Source of the DNA: an uncultured Methylocystaceae bacterium
GTDB lineage: Bacteria; Pseudomonadota; Alphaproteobacteria; Rhizobiales; Beijerinckiaceae
Length of the DNA: 33,866 nt
Direction: 5' to 3'
NCBI GenBank assembly: GCA_945956975.1
Contig: CAMFKC010000002.1
Coordinates: 1 to 33,866 of the forward strand
In this document: positions 25,554 to 33,866 of the stretch, one piece after another
How the letters are laid out: each line of letters begins with the position of its first letter
Position numbering within the stretch: position 1 is the first letter of the stretch
The notes under the pieces: generated by a model
Told to the model about the DNA's origin: nothing
The model's input: only the letters and a program-made list of their open reading frames with translations
Databases searched by the model: none
Program-made: the position numbers and the translations under genes

Positions 25554-27092
25554 CTATCGTGCGGCCAGTTCCATCACCTTGACTTGGGTCGCCTCGGCGC
25601 GGTCGAGGATACCGGTGACGCGGCCCTCGTGCATGACCATGACGCGGTCGCTCATGCCGAGAACTTCCGGCAGTTCCGACGAGATCATGATGACGGCGAC
25701 GCCGTCCTTGGCGAGTTCGGTGACGAAGCGGTGGATTTCCGCCTTTGCGCCGACGTCGATGCCGCGGGTCGGCTCGTCGAGGATGAGGATGCGCGGATTC
25801 GTGAGGAGCCAGCGGCCGATCAGCACCTTCTGCTGGTTGCCGCCCGAAAGGTTCTCGATCCGCTCGGAGAGGTTCGGCGTCTTGACGCGGAGCTTCCGGC
25901 TCATCTCCTCGCAGACCTTCGTCAGCGCACCCTCCTGGACGAAGCCGTTCTTAACGAACTTGTCCTGCAGCACGGCGATCTGCATGTTTTCCAGGATGTC
26001 GAGAATCAGCAGGCAACCGGTGTCCTTGCGGTCCTCCGTGAGGAATGCCATGCGATGGCGGATCGCCGTGTTGGGGCTGTCGATCGTCACGTCCTTGCCG
26101 TTGATCGCGATTGTGCCGGAGGTCGCCGGCGTCACGCCGAAGATCGTCTCGGCGACATTCGAGCGACCGGAGCCGACGAGGCCGGCAAGGCCGAGGATCT
26201 CACCGGCGCGCACATCGAAGGAAACGTCGTGGAAGACGCCTTTCAGCGTGAGGTTCTTGACCGAAAGTACGACCTCACCGATTGGAACGTCTTCCTTCGG
26301 GAACATCTGGGTGATCTCGCGGCCGACCATCATGCGGATGATGTCGTCGCGCGTCACGTCGGACGAGGCATGGGTGCCGATATACTTGCCGTCGCGGAAA
26401 ACCGAGAACTCGTCGGCGATCTCGAACAGTTCGTTCATCTTGTGGGTGATGTAGACGATGCCGATGCCGTGGCTTCGCAAGTCCCGAATGATTTCGAAGA
26501 GGTGCTCTACCTCGCGGTCAGTGAGTGCAGAGGTCGGCTCGTCCATGATGAGCACGTCGCTCTCATAGGACACGGCCTTGGCAATCTCGACCATCTGGCG
26601 GTTTGCCACGGAAAGTTCACGAACCTGGATGTCCGGGTCGATATGGATCTTCAAGCGCTTGAAGAGTTCGGCCGTTTTGCGATGCATCTCGCCGTGATCC
26701 ACGAAGCCGAAGCGGTTCTTCGGCTCGCGTCGGATCCAGATGTTTTCCGAAACCGTCATGAACGGCATCAGGTTGAGTTCCTGATGGATCATGGCGATGC
26801 CGTTCTCCAGCGCGTCGAGCGGCGATTTTAGCTGGATTTCGTGCCCACGCAGCCGGATTTCACCGTGATCGGGCGTGTAAATACCTGCGAGGATCTTCAT
26901 CAGTGTGGACTTGCCCGCGCCGTTCTCGCCCATAAGGGCATGCACGGTGCCGCGCTTCAGCTTGAACTGAACATCGTCAAGCGCTACCACCCCCGGAAAT
27001 TCCTTGCGGACCCCCTCTGCCTGCAAGAGATACTCCGAACTCGGTACGGCTCCGCTTGCACGGACTGCCGCCATTGTACCCGGACTTATCAT
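25554..27092 (-). CDS. Sugar/inositol ABC transporter ATP-binding protein (tandem NBD)
   Basis: [38 protein letters not shown]; second domain GLVGSGRSN and [15 protein letters not shown]. Confidence 0.94.
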   Translation of the reverse strand: MISPGTMAAVRASGAVPSSEYLLQAEGVRKEFPGVVALDDVQFKLKRGTVHALMGENGAGKSTLMKILAGIYTPDHGEIRLRGHEIQLKSPLDALENGIAMIHQELNLMPFMTVSENIWIRREPKNRFGFVDHGEMHRKTAELFKRLKIHIDPDIQVRELSVANRQMVEIAKAVSYESDVLIMDEPTSALTDREVEHLFEIIRDLRSHGIGIVYITHKMNELFEIADEFSVFRDGKYIGTHASSDVTRDDIIRMMVGREITQMFPKEDVPIGEVVLSVKNLTLKGVFHDVSFDVRAGEILGLAGLVGSGRSNVAETIFGVTPATSGTIAINGKDVTIDSPNTAIRHRMAFLTEDRKDTGCLLILDILENMQIAVLQDKFVKNGFVQEGALTKVCEEMSRKLRVKTPNLSERIENLSGGNQQKVLIGRWLLTNPRILILDEPTRGIDVGAKAEIHRFVTELAKDGVAVIMISSELPEVLGMSDRVMVMHEGRVTGILDRAEATQVKVMELAAR

Positions 27093-27156
27093 CACTTTCT
27101 CCTCCCATCCTGCTGCTGAAACGAGAGCGCCGCGAACGGCGCTCCCGAGGATCGGA

Positions 27157-28089
27157 TTAGTTCTTCTTCGCGTAGTCGGCGACGTTTTCCGGCGTGACCA
27201 GCTCGAAGGGGATGTAGGTCTTCTTCTCGATCTGCTCACCCTTGGCGAGCTTGAGCGCCGCGTCGACGGCGCCCTTGCCTTGGCTGGCGGCATTCTGGAA
27301 GACGGTGACATCGAGGTCGCCGGCCTGCATGGCGGTCAATGCGTCCTGCGTCGCATCGACGCCGGAGACGACAACCTTGTCCATCGGCTTGCCCGCCGCC
27401 TTCAGCGCCTGGATGGCGCCCAGCGCCATCTCGTCGTTGTTCGAGATCACCGCATCGAAGTCGAGGCCGGCCGAAAGCCAGTTCGAGACGAGGTCGAGAG
27501 CGGGCGTGCGCATCCAGTTGGCGGTTTGCTCGTCGAGCACCTTGATCTCCGCGCATTCGGGCCTTGCCAGTACTTCATGCGTGGCTTTCGTACGACCTCG
27601 CTGGCCGGTCGTGCCGAGCTGCCCCTGAAGAATGACGACATTGCCCTTGCCGCCGAGCAGCTTGCAGACCGTTTCAGTCTCCAAGGTGCCGGCCTGTTCC
27701 TCGTTCGAGCCGACGAAGGCCTGCTTTTCCGGCAGGTCGTCGACATTGCCGGGTGCGTTGTTGACGAAGATCAGCGGAACGCCGGCGGCAGCAGCCGTCT
27801 TCGAGATGGCGACCCCCGCATCCGCATCGACCAGCATGATGATGATGGCGTCGACGCCGGACGCGATGAAGTTCTCCACCTGGCTCTGCTGCTTGGCGAT
27901 GTCGCCCTGGCCATCTTCCATCTGGATTTCAACGCCATCCAGCGTCTTGCTGTAATCTTCCATGCCATGACGCAGAACCGTCAGGAAGTTGTCGTCGAAG
28001 AGCGACATCGCAACGCCGATTTTTTCGGCATGAGCCGAGCCGGACATCAGCGCGAGAGCCGCGACGGCACCCATAAGATATTTCTTCAT
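27157..28089 (-). CDS. Periplasmic sugar/inositol-binding protein
   Basis: [48 protein letters not shown]...; signal peptide plus RbsB/Peripla_BP_4 pattern. Confidence 0.92.
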   Translation of the reverse strand: MKKYLMGAVAALALMSGSAHAEKIGVAMSLFDDNFLTVLRHGMEDYSKTLDGVEIQMEDGQGDIAKQQSQVENFIASGVDAIIIMLVDADAGVAISKTAAAAGVPLIFVNNAPGNVDDLPEKQAFVGSNEEQAGTLETETVCKLLGGKGNVVILQGQLGTTGQRGRTKATHEVLARPECAEIKVLDEQTANWMRTPALDLVSNWLSAGLDFDAVISNNDEMALGAIQALKAAGKPMDKVVVSGVDATQDALTAMQAGDLDVTVFQNAASQGKGAVDAALKLAKGEQIEKKTYIPFELVTPENVADYAKKN

Positions 28090-28258
28090 TGCATTTCCTC
28101 CTCTTGGATAGGTCGACCCCTTGTCGCCCTTGTTAAAGATCAAAGCTTCGCCAGTGCCGGGAGACGCTGTCTCCCGGATCAAACGGCCTTTCGGCCCGAT
28201 CCATCTCTCGTGTTCCATGGCACTCCCAGGGAGTGCCGAATGTCAGCCGTGCGCTACC

Positions 28259-29434
28259 TCAGGCAAAGCGCGGTGGAAGCCATCCTCCATTGTGCTTTTC
28301 ATGGCTGTCGACGACGGCGTCGACGAAGGCCACACCCTTGAGACCGTCATACGAAGCCGGGATGCCCTCCCCCATCGGTCCTGCCGCTCTTCCCTCCGCA
28401 TTGGCGCGAATGATGGCAGCGAAGCCGGAATAGAGGTTGGTGAAAGCCTCGATGTAACCCTCGGGATGGCCCGGCGGGGTGCGCGTGCGGGCACGCGCGT
28501 CCTCCGAAAGATCGTCGCGGCCGCGCTTGATCGTCTCGGGCGCGCCGAAGAGTTTGGTGAAGACCAGTTCGTTCGGATGTTCCTGATGCCAGACCAGACT
28601 GCCCGTCTCGCCGAAGACGCGCAGGCGAAGACCGTTCGACTGGCCGATCGCCACCTGCGAGGACCAGAGCAGCCCGCGCGCGCCGCCCTCGTAGCGGATC
28701 ATCACATGAGCGTTGTCGTCCAGCGCCCGGCCCTCGACGAAGGTCGCAAGGTCCGCGGCGATGGCCTCGGCCTTCAGGCCGGTGACGAAACCGGCGAGAT
28801 GATAGGCATGGGTGCCGATATCGCCGATGGAGCCGCCGCGGCCGTTCTTCTTCGGATCGGTGCGCCAGGCCGCCTGCTGGTTGCCCTGAAGCTCGATGCC
28901 GGTCGCCATCCACTCCAGCGGATATTCGACCTGCACCACCCGCACCTTGCCGATATCGCCGCGCGCCACCATGGCGCGGGCCTCGTGCACCATCGGATAG
29001 CCGCTATAGGTATAGGTGACGCCGAGGAAGCGGCCGGTCGCCTCAGCCAGTTCATGCAGCGCGACGGCATCCTCCAGCGTCGTCGTCATCGGCTTTTCGC
29101 AGATCACGTCGATGCCGGCTTCGAGAAAGGCCTTGGCGATGGGATAGTGCGTGTGGTTCGGCGTGCAGATCGCGACGACATCGATCCGGTCTTCCCGATC
29201 GCGCTCGCCCTCGACCATCGCGGCATAGTCGCCGTAAGAGCGATCCTGTGCGATGAAATTCTCAGCCGCGAAGGCGTGCCCCCGCGCCGCATCGACGTCG
29301 AACGCACCCGCGACGAGGTCGTAGTGGTTGTCGAGACGCGCGGCAAAGCGGTGGATGCCGCCGATATAGGCCCCTTTGCCGCCACCCACCATGCCGAGGC
29401 GCAGCCTGCGATTGGACAAGTTCGTATTCGCCAT
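28259..29434 (-). CDS. Gfo/Idh/MocA family oxidoreductase
   Basis: RLGMVGGGKGAYIGGIHRFAARL...VVAICTPNHTHYPIAKAFLEAGIDVICEKPMTTTLEDA. Confidence 0.92.
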   Translation of the reverse strand: MANTNLSNRRLRLGMVGGGKGAYIGGIHRFAARLDNHYDLVAGAFDVDAARGHAFAAENFIAQDRSYGDYAAMVEGERDREDRIDVVAICTPNHTHYPIAKAFLEAGIDVICEKPMTTTLEDAVALHELAEATGRFLGVTYTYSGYPMVHEARAMVARGDIGKVRVVQVEYPLEWMATGIELQGNQQAAWRTDPKKNGRGGSIGDIGTHAYHLAGFVTGLKAEAIAADLATFVEGRALDDNAHVMIRYEGGARGLLWSSQVAIGQSNGLRLRVFGETGSLVWHQEHPNELVFTKLFGAPETIKRGRDDLSEDARARTRTPPGHPEGYIEAFTNLYSGFAAIIRANAEGRAAGPMGEGIPASYDGLKGVAFVDAVVDSHEKHNGGWLPPRFA

Positions 29435-29445
29435 GTCCTCTTTCC

Positions 29446-30498
29446 TCAAATACCCAGGATTTCGTGATTGACGGAACGGTCGGCGCCGGACTTGACGAAA
29501 TCGTCGAAGGCGCGTTCCGAGACGCGGATGATGTGGTCGCTGATGAAGCGCGCGCCTTCGGCGGCGCCGTCCTCCGAGTTCTTCAGGCAGCACTCCCATT
29601 CGAGCACGGCCCAGCCGTCGAAATCGTAGCCGGTCAGCTTGGCGAAAATCGCGCCGAAATCGACCTGGCCGTCGCCCGGCGAGCGGAAGCGCCCGGCGCG
29701 GCTCACCCAGGGCTGGTAGCCGCCATAGGCACCGGTCTTGCCCGTCGGGCGGAACTCGGCATCCTTGACATGGAAGGTCTTGATGCGCTGGTGGTAGTGG
29801 TCGATATAGGTCAGGTAGTCGATCGACTGCAGCACGAGATGGCTCGGATCGTACATGATGTTGCAGCGGGAATGGTTGTCGACCCGCTCCAGGAACATCT
29901 CGAAGGTCAGACCGTCGTGCAGGTCCTCGGTCGGATGGATCTCGTAGCAGACGTCGACACCTTCCGCATCGAAGGCATCGAGGATCGGCCGCCAGCGGCG
30001 CGCCAGTTCGTCGAAACCGTCGGAGATCAGGCCGTCCGGCCATTGCGGATAGGGATAGAGGTAGGGCCAGAGCAGCGTGCCGCTGAAGGTGGTGTGCCGG
30101 TCGAGGCCGAAGCGGCGGGACGCCTTGGCCGCGGCCAGAAGCTGGCGGACCGCCCATTCCTGGCGTGCCTTCGCGTTGCGGTGAACGGCCTTCGGGGCGA
30201 AGGAATCGGCCGGCAGGTCGAACGACGGATGCAGCGCGACGAGCTGGCCCTGCAGATGGCTGGCGAGATCGGTGACGACGAGGCCGTGCTCCGCGAGCGT
30301 TCCCTTGAACTCGTCGACATAGTCCTGGCTTTCAGCCGCGCATTCGAGATCGATGACGCGGGTGTCCCAGGTCGGGATCTGCACGCCCTTGAAGCCTTTG
30401 TCGGCAGCCCAGCCGGCAAGGCCCTTCAACGTATTGAAAGGCGCTTCGTCGGCGGCGAACTGTGCGAGAAAAACACCGGGACCCTTGATCGTTTTCAT
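29446..30498 (-). CDS. Sugar phosphate isomerase/epimerase (AP-endonuclease 2-like TIM barrel)
   Basis: MKTIKGPGVFLAQFAADEAPFNTLKGLAGWAADKGFKGVQIPTWD...VCYEIHPTEDLHDG...MYDPSHLVLQ...FHVKDAEF. Confidence 0.88.
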   Translation of the reverse strand: MKTIKGPGVFLAQFAADEAPFNTLKGLAGWAADKGFKGVQIPTWDTRVIDLECAAESQDYVDEFKGTLAEHGLVVTDLASHLQGQLVALHPSFDLPADSFAPKAVHRNAKARQEWAVRQLLAAAKASRRFGLDRHTTFSGTLLWPYLYPYPQWPDGLISDGFDELARRWRPILDAFDAEGVDVCYEIHPTEDLHDGLTFEMFLERVDNHSRCNIMYDPSHLVLQSIDYLTYIDHYHQRIKTFHVKDAEFRPTGKTGAYGGYQPWVSRAGRFRSPGDGQVDFGAIFAKLTGYDFDGWAVLEWECCLKNSEDGAAEGARFISDHIIRVSERAFDDFVKSGADRSVNHEILGI

Positions 30499-30516
30499 GT
30501 CCGTTTCCAATCGAAA

Positions 30517-31326
30517 TTATAGCGGCGCTTCGGGATGCGGCACGCCGTCATAGGCGCCCCAGATGCCCTGGTCAAAATTGACGATGGCGCCGGTCATCAG
30601 CCCGGATTCCGCCGAGGCCAGGAAGGCGATGGCGCGCGCCACTTCGTCGGGATCGATGAGACGGCCGTTCGGCTGGACGCTGGCGGCCTTTTCCAGCCAG
30701 TCGTCCGGCTGGCCGTCCAGCAGGCGCTGCGTCTTGTCCTCGCCTTCCGAGGCCATCCAGCCGATGTTGAGGCTGTTGACGCGGATGCGGTTGCGCAGCA
30801 CCGCATAGGCTGTATTGCGCGTCAGCGTGTCGAGCGCGCCCTTGGAGGCGCAATAGGCGGCGAGGAACGGCTGGCCGCCCATCGAGGACATGGAGGAGAT
30901 ATTGACGATCGTGCCCGCCACATCGTCCCGCCGGAAGAGGCGGATCGCCTCCTGCATGAGGAAGAAGGGCGCGCGGGTGTTGACCGCGAACAGCATGTCG
31001 AAGAGTTCGGGCGTCGTTTCGAGGATGTTGCCGCGGTTGGTGGCGCCCGCGACATTGACGAGGATGTCGAGCCGGCCGAAGGCGCGGTCGGCGGCAGCGA
31101 TGACGGCCCGGCAATCCTCGACCTTGCCGAGATCGGCCGCGACGAACACAGCCTTGGCCCCAAGCTTTTCCAGCGCGGCCACCTGTGCCGCGCCCTTTTC
31201 CGCGGAGCGGCCGCAGATGACGATGCCTGCCGCACCCCGCTCGGCGAAGAGCCGCGCGGTGGCCGCACCTAGCCCCTGGGTGCCGCCGGTGATCACCGCG
31301 ATCGTTCCTGAAAACTGCGCTGTCAT
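30517..31326 (-). CDS. SDR family oxidoreductase
   Basis: AVITGGTQGLGAATARLFAERGA; VNVAGATNRG; YCASKGAL catalytic YxxxK. Confidence 0.92.
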   Translation of the reverse strand: MTAQFSGTIAVITGGTQGLGAATARLFAERGAAGIVICGRSAEKGAAQVAALEKLGAKAVFVAADLGKVEDCRAVIAAADRAFGRLDILVNVAGATNRGNILETTPELFDMLFAVNTRAPFFLMQEAIRLFRRDDVAGTIVNISSMSSMGGQPFLAAYCASKGALDTLTRNTAYAVLRNRIRVNSLNIGWMASEGEDKTQRLLDGQPDDWLEKAASVQPNGRLIDPDEVARAIAFLASAESGLMTGAIVNFDQGIWGAYDGVPHPEAPL

Positions 31327-31339
31327 GGACCTGCTCCCC

Positions 31340-33181
31340 TCAGACGCCGACGCGCTGCTTCTTGCGGCCGGCCTGCTGGTCGGCGGCGGCGGCGTTGACT
31401 TCGGCCCGCGCGCTCACCTGCGGCACGCCGACATCCCACCAGGCATCGCCGGGCGTCCAGGTGAAGGCGTCGGAGACGATGGTCAGCACGGTGGTACGGT
31501 CGGTGGTCTGCGCCCATTCCACGGCGTCGCCGAGATCGGCGAGGCTTTCGACGCGGCGGGTGAGTGCGCCCATCGCCTCGGCGTGCTTGATGAAGTCGAC
31601 GGGGAACGGCTCCTTGACGCGGCAATCCTTCAGGAGGTTGTTGAAGCCCGGCGTGCCCTTGGCATTCTGCAGACGGTTGATGACCGCGTAGCCGCCGTTG
31701 TCGCAGACGATGAGGATCATCTTGTGGCCGGAAAGCACGGTCGAATAGATGTCCGAGTTCATCATCATATAGGTGCCGTCGCCGATCATGACGATGGGCG
31801 TGCGGGTGGGATCGGCCATGGCCGCGCCCCAGCCGGCGGCGATCTCGTAGCCCATGCAGGAGAAGCCGAACTCGCAATCGAAGGTGTGCGGCGCCTTCAC
31901 GCGCCAGTTCTTCATCACCTCGCCCGGCAGACCGCCGGCGGCGGTGATGAGGAGGTCGCGATCCCCGGCCTTGGCATTGACGATGCCGACGACCTGGGCA
32001 TAGGTCGGCACCGGCGCGTTGGTCGGCTTCTGGTAGCCGTCGAGCGCCTCGTTCCACTTGGCGAATTCCAGTTCGCCCTTCTTCGTCCAGGCGCTATCTG
32101 CCTTGTAGTCGCCGATGGCGGCTTCCAGCTCACCCACCGTTTCCAGTGCATCGCCGACGACGGCGGTTGCGCGATGCTTGTTGGCATCCCAGCGCGCGGC
32201 GTTGATCGAGACGAAGCGGGCGTCGGGCGAGAAGGCCGTCCACGAGCCGGTGGTGAAGTCCATGAGGCGGGTGCCGACGGCCAGCACCACGTCGGCTTCC
32301 GCCGCAAGCGCATTGGCCGAGGTCGAGCCGACGATGCCGATCGGGCCGACATGGGCCGGGTGGTCGTGGGTGACGGTGCCCTTGCCGGCAATGGTCTCGC
32401 AGAGCGGGATACCGTGCTTTTCCGCGAAATCGGCAAGCGCCGTCTCCGCGCCGGAATAGCGCACGCCGCCGCCCGAGATGATCAGCGGCCGCTTCGCCGC
32501 CTTGAGAACGCGCACGGCCTCGGCAAGGCTGTCGCGGTCCGGCCGGGGGCGCGGGATCTTGTGCACGGTCGGGGTAAAGAAGCTTTCCGGATAGTCCCAG
32601 GCGATTTCCTGTACATCCTGCGGCAGGCCGATGAAGGCCGGGCCGCAATCGGCAGGATCCAGCATGACCGCGAGCGCCTGCGGCAGCGAGGCGATGATCT
32701 GCTCCGGATGGGTGATGCGATCCCAGTAGCGCGTCACGGCCTTGAAGGCATCGTTGACGGTCGTGGTCGGATTGCCGAAATGCTCAACCTGCTGCATGAC
32801 CGGGTCGGGCCGGCGGTTGACGAAACTGTCGCCGGCGAGCAGCAGGATCGGCAGACGGTTGGTGTGCGCCACGCCGGCCGCCGTCACCATGTTCAGCGCG
32901 CCGGGACCGATGGAGCTCGTGGCCACCATGATCTGGCGGCGGCGCGTCGCCTTGGCGAAGCCGATGGCGGCGAGCGCCATGGACTGCTCGTTCTGGCCGC
33001 GCCAGGTCGGAAGCGTGTCCTTCACCGCCTCCAGCGCCTCGGAAAGGCATGTTACATTGCCGTGGCCGAAAATGGCGAAGACGCCGGGAAAGAGCAGCTC
33101 GCGCTTGCCGTCGATTTCGGTGAACTGGTTGCAGAGATAGCGCACAAGGGCTTGCGCCATGGTCAGGCGAATGGTGGACAT
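31340..33181 (-). CDS. iolD: 3D-(3,5/4)-trihydroxycyclohexane-1,2-dione acylhydrolase
   Basis: MSTIRLTMAQALVRYLCNQFTEIDGKRELLFPGVFAIFGHGNVTCLSEAL...WRGQNEQSMALAAIGFAKA; ThDP-enzyme motifs; GGGAGG SD. Start at 33181, not the track's 33847. Confidence 0.95.
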   Translation of the reverse strand: MSTIRLTMAQALVRYLCNQFTEIDGKRELLFPGVFAIFGHGNVTCLSEALEAVKDTLPTWRGQNEQSMALAAIGFAKATRRRQIMVATSSIGPGALNMVTAAGVAHTNRLPILLLAGDSFVNRRPDPVMQQVEHFGNPTTTVNDAFKAVTRYWDRITHPEQIIASLPQALAVMLDPADCGPAFIGLPQDVQEIAWDYPESFFTPTVHKIPRPRPDRDSLAEAVRVLKAAKRPLIISGGGVRYSGAETALADFAEKHGIPLCETIAGKGTVTHDHPAHVGPIGIVGSTSANALAAEADVVLAVGTRLMDFTTGSWTAFSPDARFVSINAARWDANKHRATAVVGDALETVGELEAAIGDYKADSAWTKKGELEFAKWNEALDGYQKPTNAPVPTYAQVVGIVNAKAGDRDLLITAAGGLPGEVMKNWRVKAPHTFDCEFGFSCMGYEIAAGWGAAMADPTRTPIVMIGDGTYMMMNSDIYSTVLSGHKMILIVCDNGGYAVINRLQNAKGTPGFNNLLKDCRVKEPFPVDFIKHAEAMGALTRRVESLADLGDAVEWAQTTDRTTVLTIVSDAFTWTPGDAWWDVGVPQVSARAEVNAAAADQQAGRKKQRVGV

Positions 33182-33232
33182 GTGAAACCTCCCTAGACCG
33201 GCGCAACGGTGCCGATCAAACTGCGGAACATT

Positions 33233-33259
33233 TATTGCAAGATTTCCGATATTGCAAGA
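33233..33259. promoter_or_regulatory. Pair of 10-bp direct repeats upstream of iolD, candidate operator
   Basis: TATTGCAAGA at 33233-33242 and 33250-33259, 17 bp start to start, in the 95-bp gap before iolD. Confidence 0.45.
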
Positions 33260-33276
33260 CGGCTTGTGAAAATGAG

Positions 33277-33818
33277 TTATTCCAACGTGCAATCCAGCCA
33301 CGCCCCCCCCGCCTTGCTGGACGCGGCGGCCGCCTCGACGAACCGAACGCCTAGGGCACCATCGTACACCGTCGGATATTCCAGCAGCCCTTCCGGAAGG
33401 ACGCGCCCCGCCCGGCGGGCCTCGATGGCGATTGCGAGCTCCTCGTAGAGATTGCCCCATGCATCGCTGAGCGCTTCCGGGTGGCCGCGCGGCATATGGA
33501 CGAAGCGCGCCGCATGAACGCCTATGCCGCTGCCCTCGCCACGCGTCAGAACCTGCGCAGGCTCGGCGAACGGACGGAAATGCAACAATTCCGGCTCTTC
33601 CTGGTTCCATTCGAGGCTGGCCTTTTCCCCGAACACCCGTAGGCGGAGACCGCAGTGCGTCCCGGCCGCCACTTGCGAGATCATGATGGTGCCGGGAATG
33701 TCGCCCTCGTAGCGCAGATGCATGAAGGCGGTATCTTCCAGCGGCTTGTCCGGGCCAAGCGTATGGAACTCCGCCCTGAGCCGCGTCACGGCGCGGCCGC
33801 AGACGAAGGCCCCGAGAT
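33277..33818 (-). CDS. Gfo/Idh/MocA family oxidoreductase, 5'-truncated by contig end
   Basis: ...LGAFVCGRAVTRLRAEFHTLGPDKPLEDTAFMHLRYEGDIPGTIMISQVAAGTHCGLRLRVFGEKASLEWNQEEP...; paralogous to the C-terminus of the 28259-29434 product; frame stays open to the adapter junction. Confidence 0.85.
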
Positions 33819-33866
33819 CTGTCTCTTATACACATCTCCGAGCCCACGAGACGCTCATGAATCTCG
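33819..33866 (+). other. Illumina Nextera i7 adapter read-through (artificial)
   Basis: CTGTCTCTTATACACATCT (mosaic end) + CCGAGCCCACGAGAC + GCTCATGA (8-nt index) + ATCTCG (start of P7). Confidence 0.98.

Noticed and set aside
25554-27311. 585-aa version of the ABC ATPase
   Set aside because: N-terminal ~70 aa are arginine/serine-rich antisense of ibpA; the start at 27092 fits the family length.
30890-33196. 768-aa plus-strand ORF
   Set aside because: Antisense of iolD and the SDR gene; high-GC shadow ORF with arginine-rich, low-complexity composition.
31340-33847. 835-aa ORF beginning MGSEMCIRDR
   Set aside because: 5' part is translated Nextera adapter plus an out-of-frame oxidoreductase sequence; the true iolD starts at 33181 with an SD.
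1-33866. CRISPR array, tRNA/rRNA genes, IS transposases, integrase
   Set aside because: No regularly spaced repeats, no tRNA-like cloverleaf noticed, and no transposase/integrase motifs in any listed ORF.

Overview
Window of about 33.8 kb, gene-dense and GC-rich, with a gene repertoire typical of a rhizobial/alphaproteobacterial conjugative plasmid or ICE. Blocks, left to right: (1) 1-7.7 kb: plasmid accessory module with a Toprim primase-like protein, two SLOG/DUF2493-like proteins, a ParDE toxin-antitoxin pair, DUF736, a WGR protein and small proteins. Its intergenic DNA is full of large nested inverted repeats and includes a ~1 kb inverted duplication with a decayed DUF736 twin. (2) 7.7-17.9 kb: Ti-type conjugation genes traG-traD-traC (-) divergent from the relaxase traA (+), a candidate oriT between traC and traA, then a small protein and an 821-aa zeta-toxin-domain protein. 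(3) 17.9-19.9 kb: a quorum-sensing unit, luxR-luxI plus a CxxCCxxC small protein, all on minus. (4) 20-33.8 kb: a minus-strand inositol/cyclitol catabolic cluster: partial Gfo/Idh/MocA, iolD, SDR, AP-endonuclease-type isomerase, second Gfo/Idh/MocA, sugar ABC transporter (SBP, ATPase, permease), iolC, iolB, mmsA/iolA. The last 48 bp (33819-33866) are an Illumina Nextera i7 adapter, not biological DNA. Best candidates for undescribed biology are the array of nested hairpins 5' of plus-strand genes near the tra/oriT region, the DUF736 inverted duplication, the zeta-domain protein coupled to traA, and two overlapping micro-membrane ORFs missing from the ORF track. All family calls come from reading translations by eye; no database search was run.
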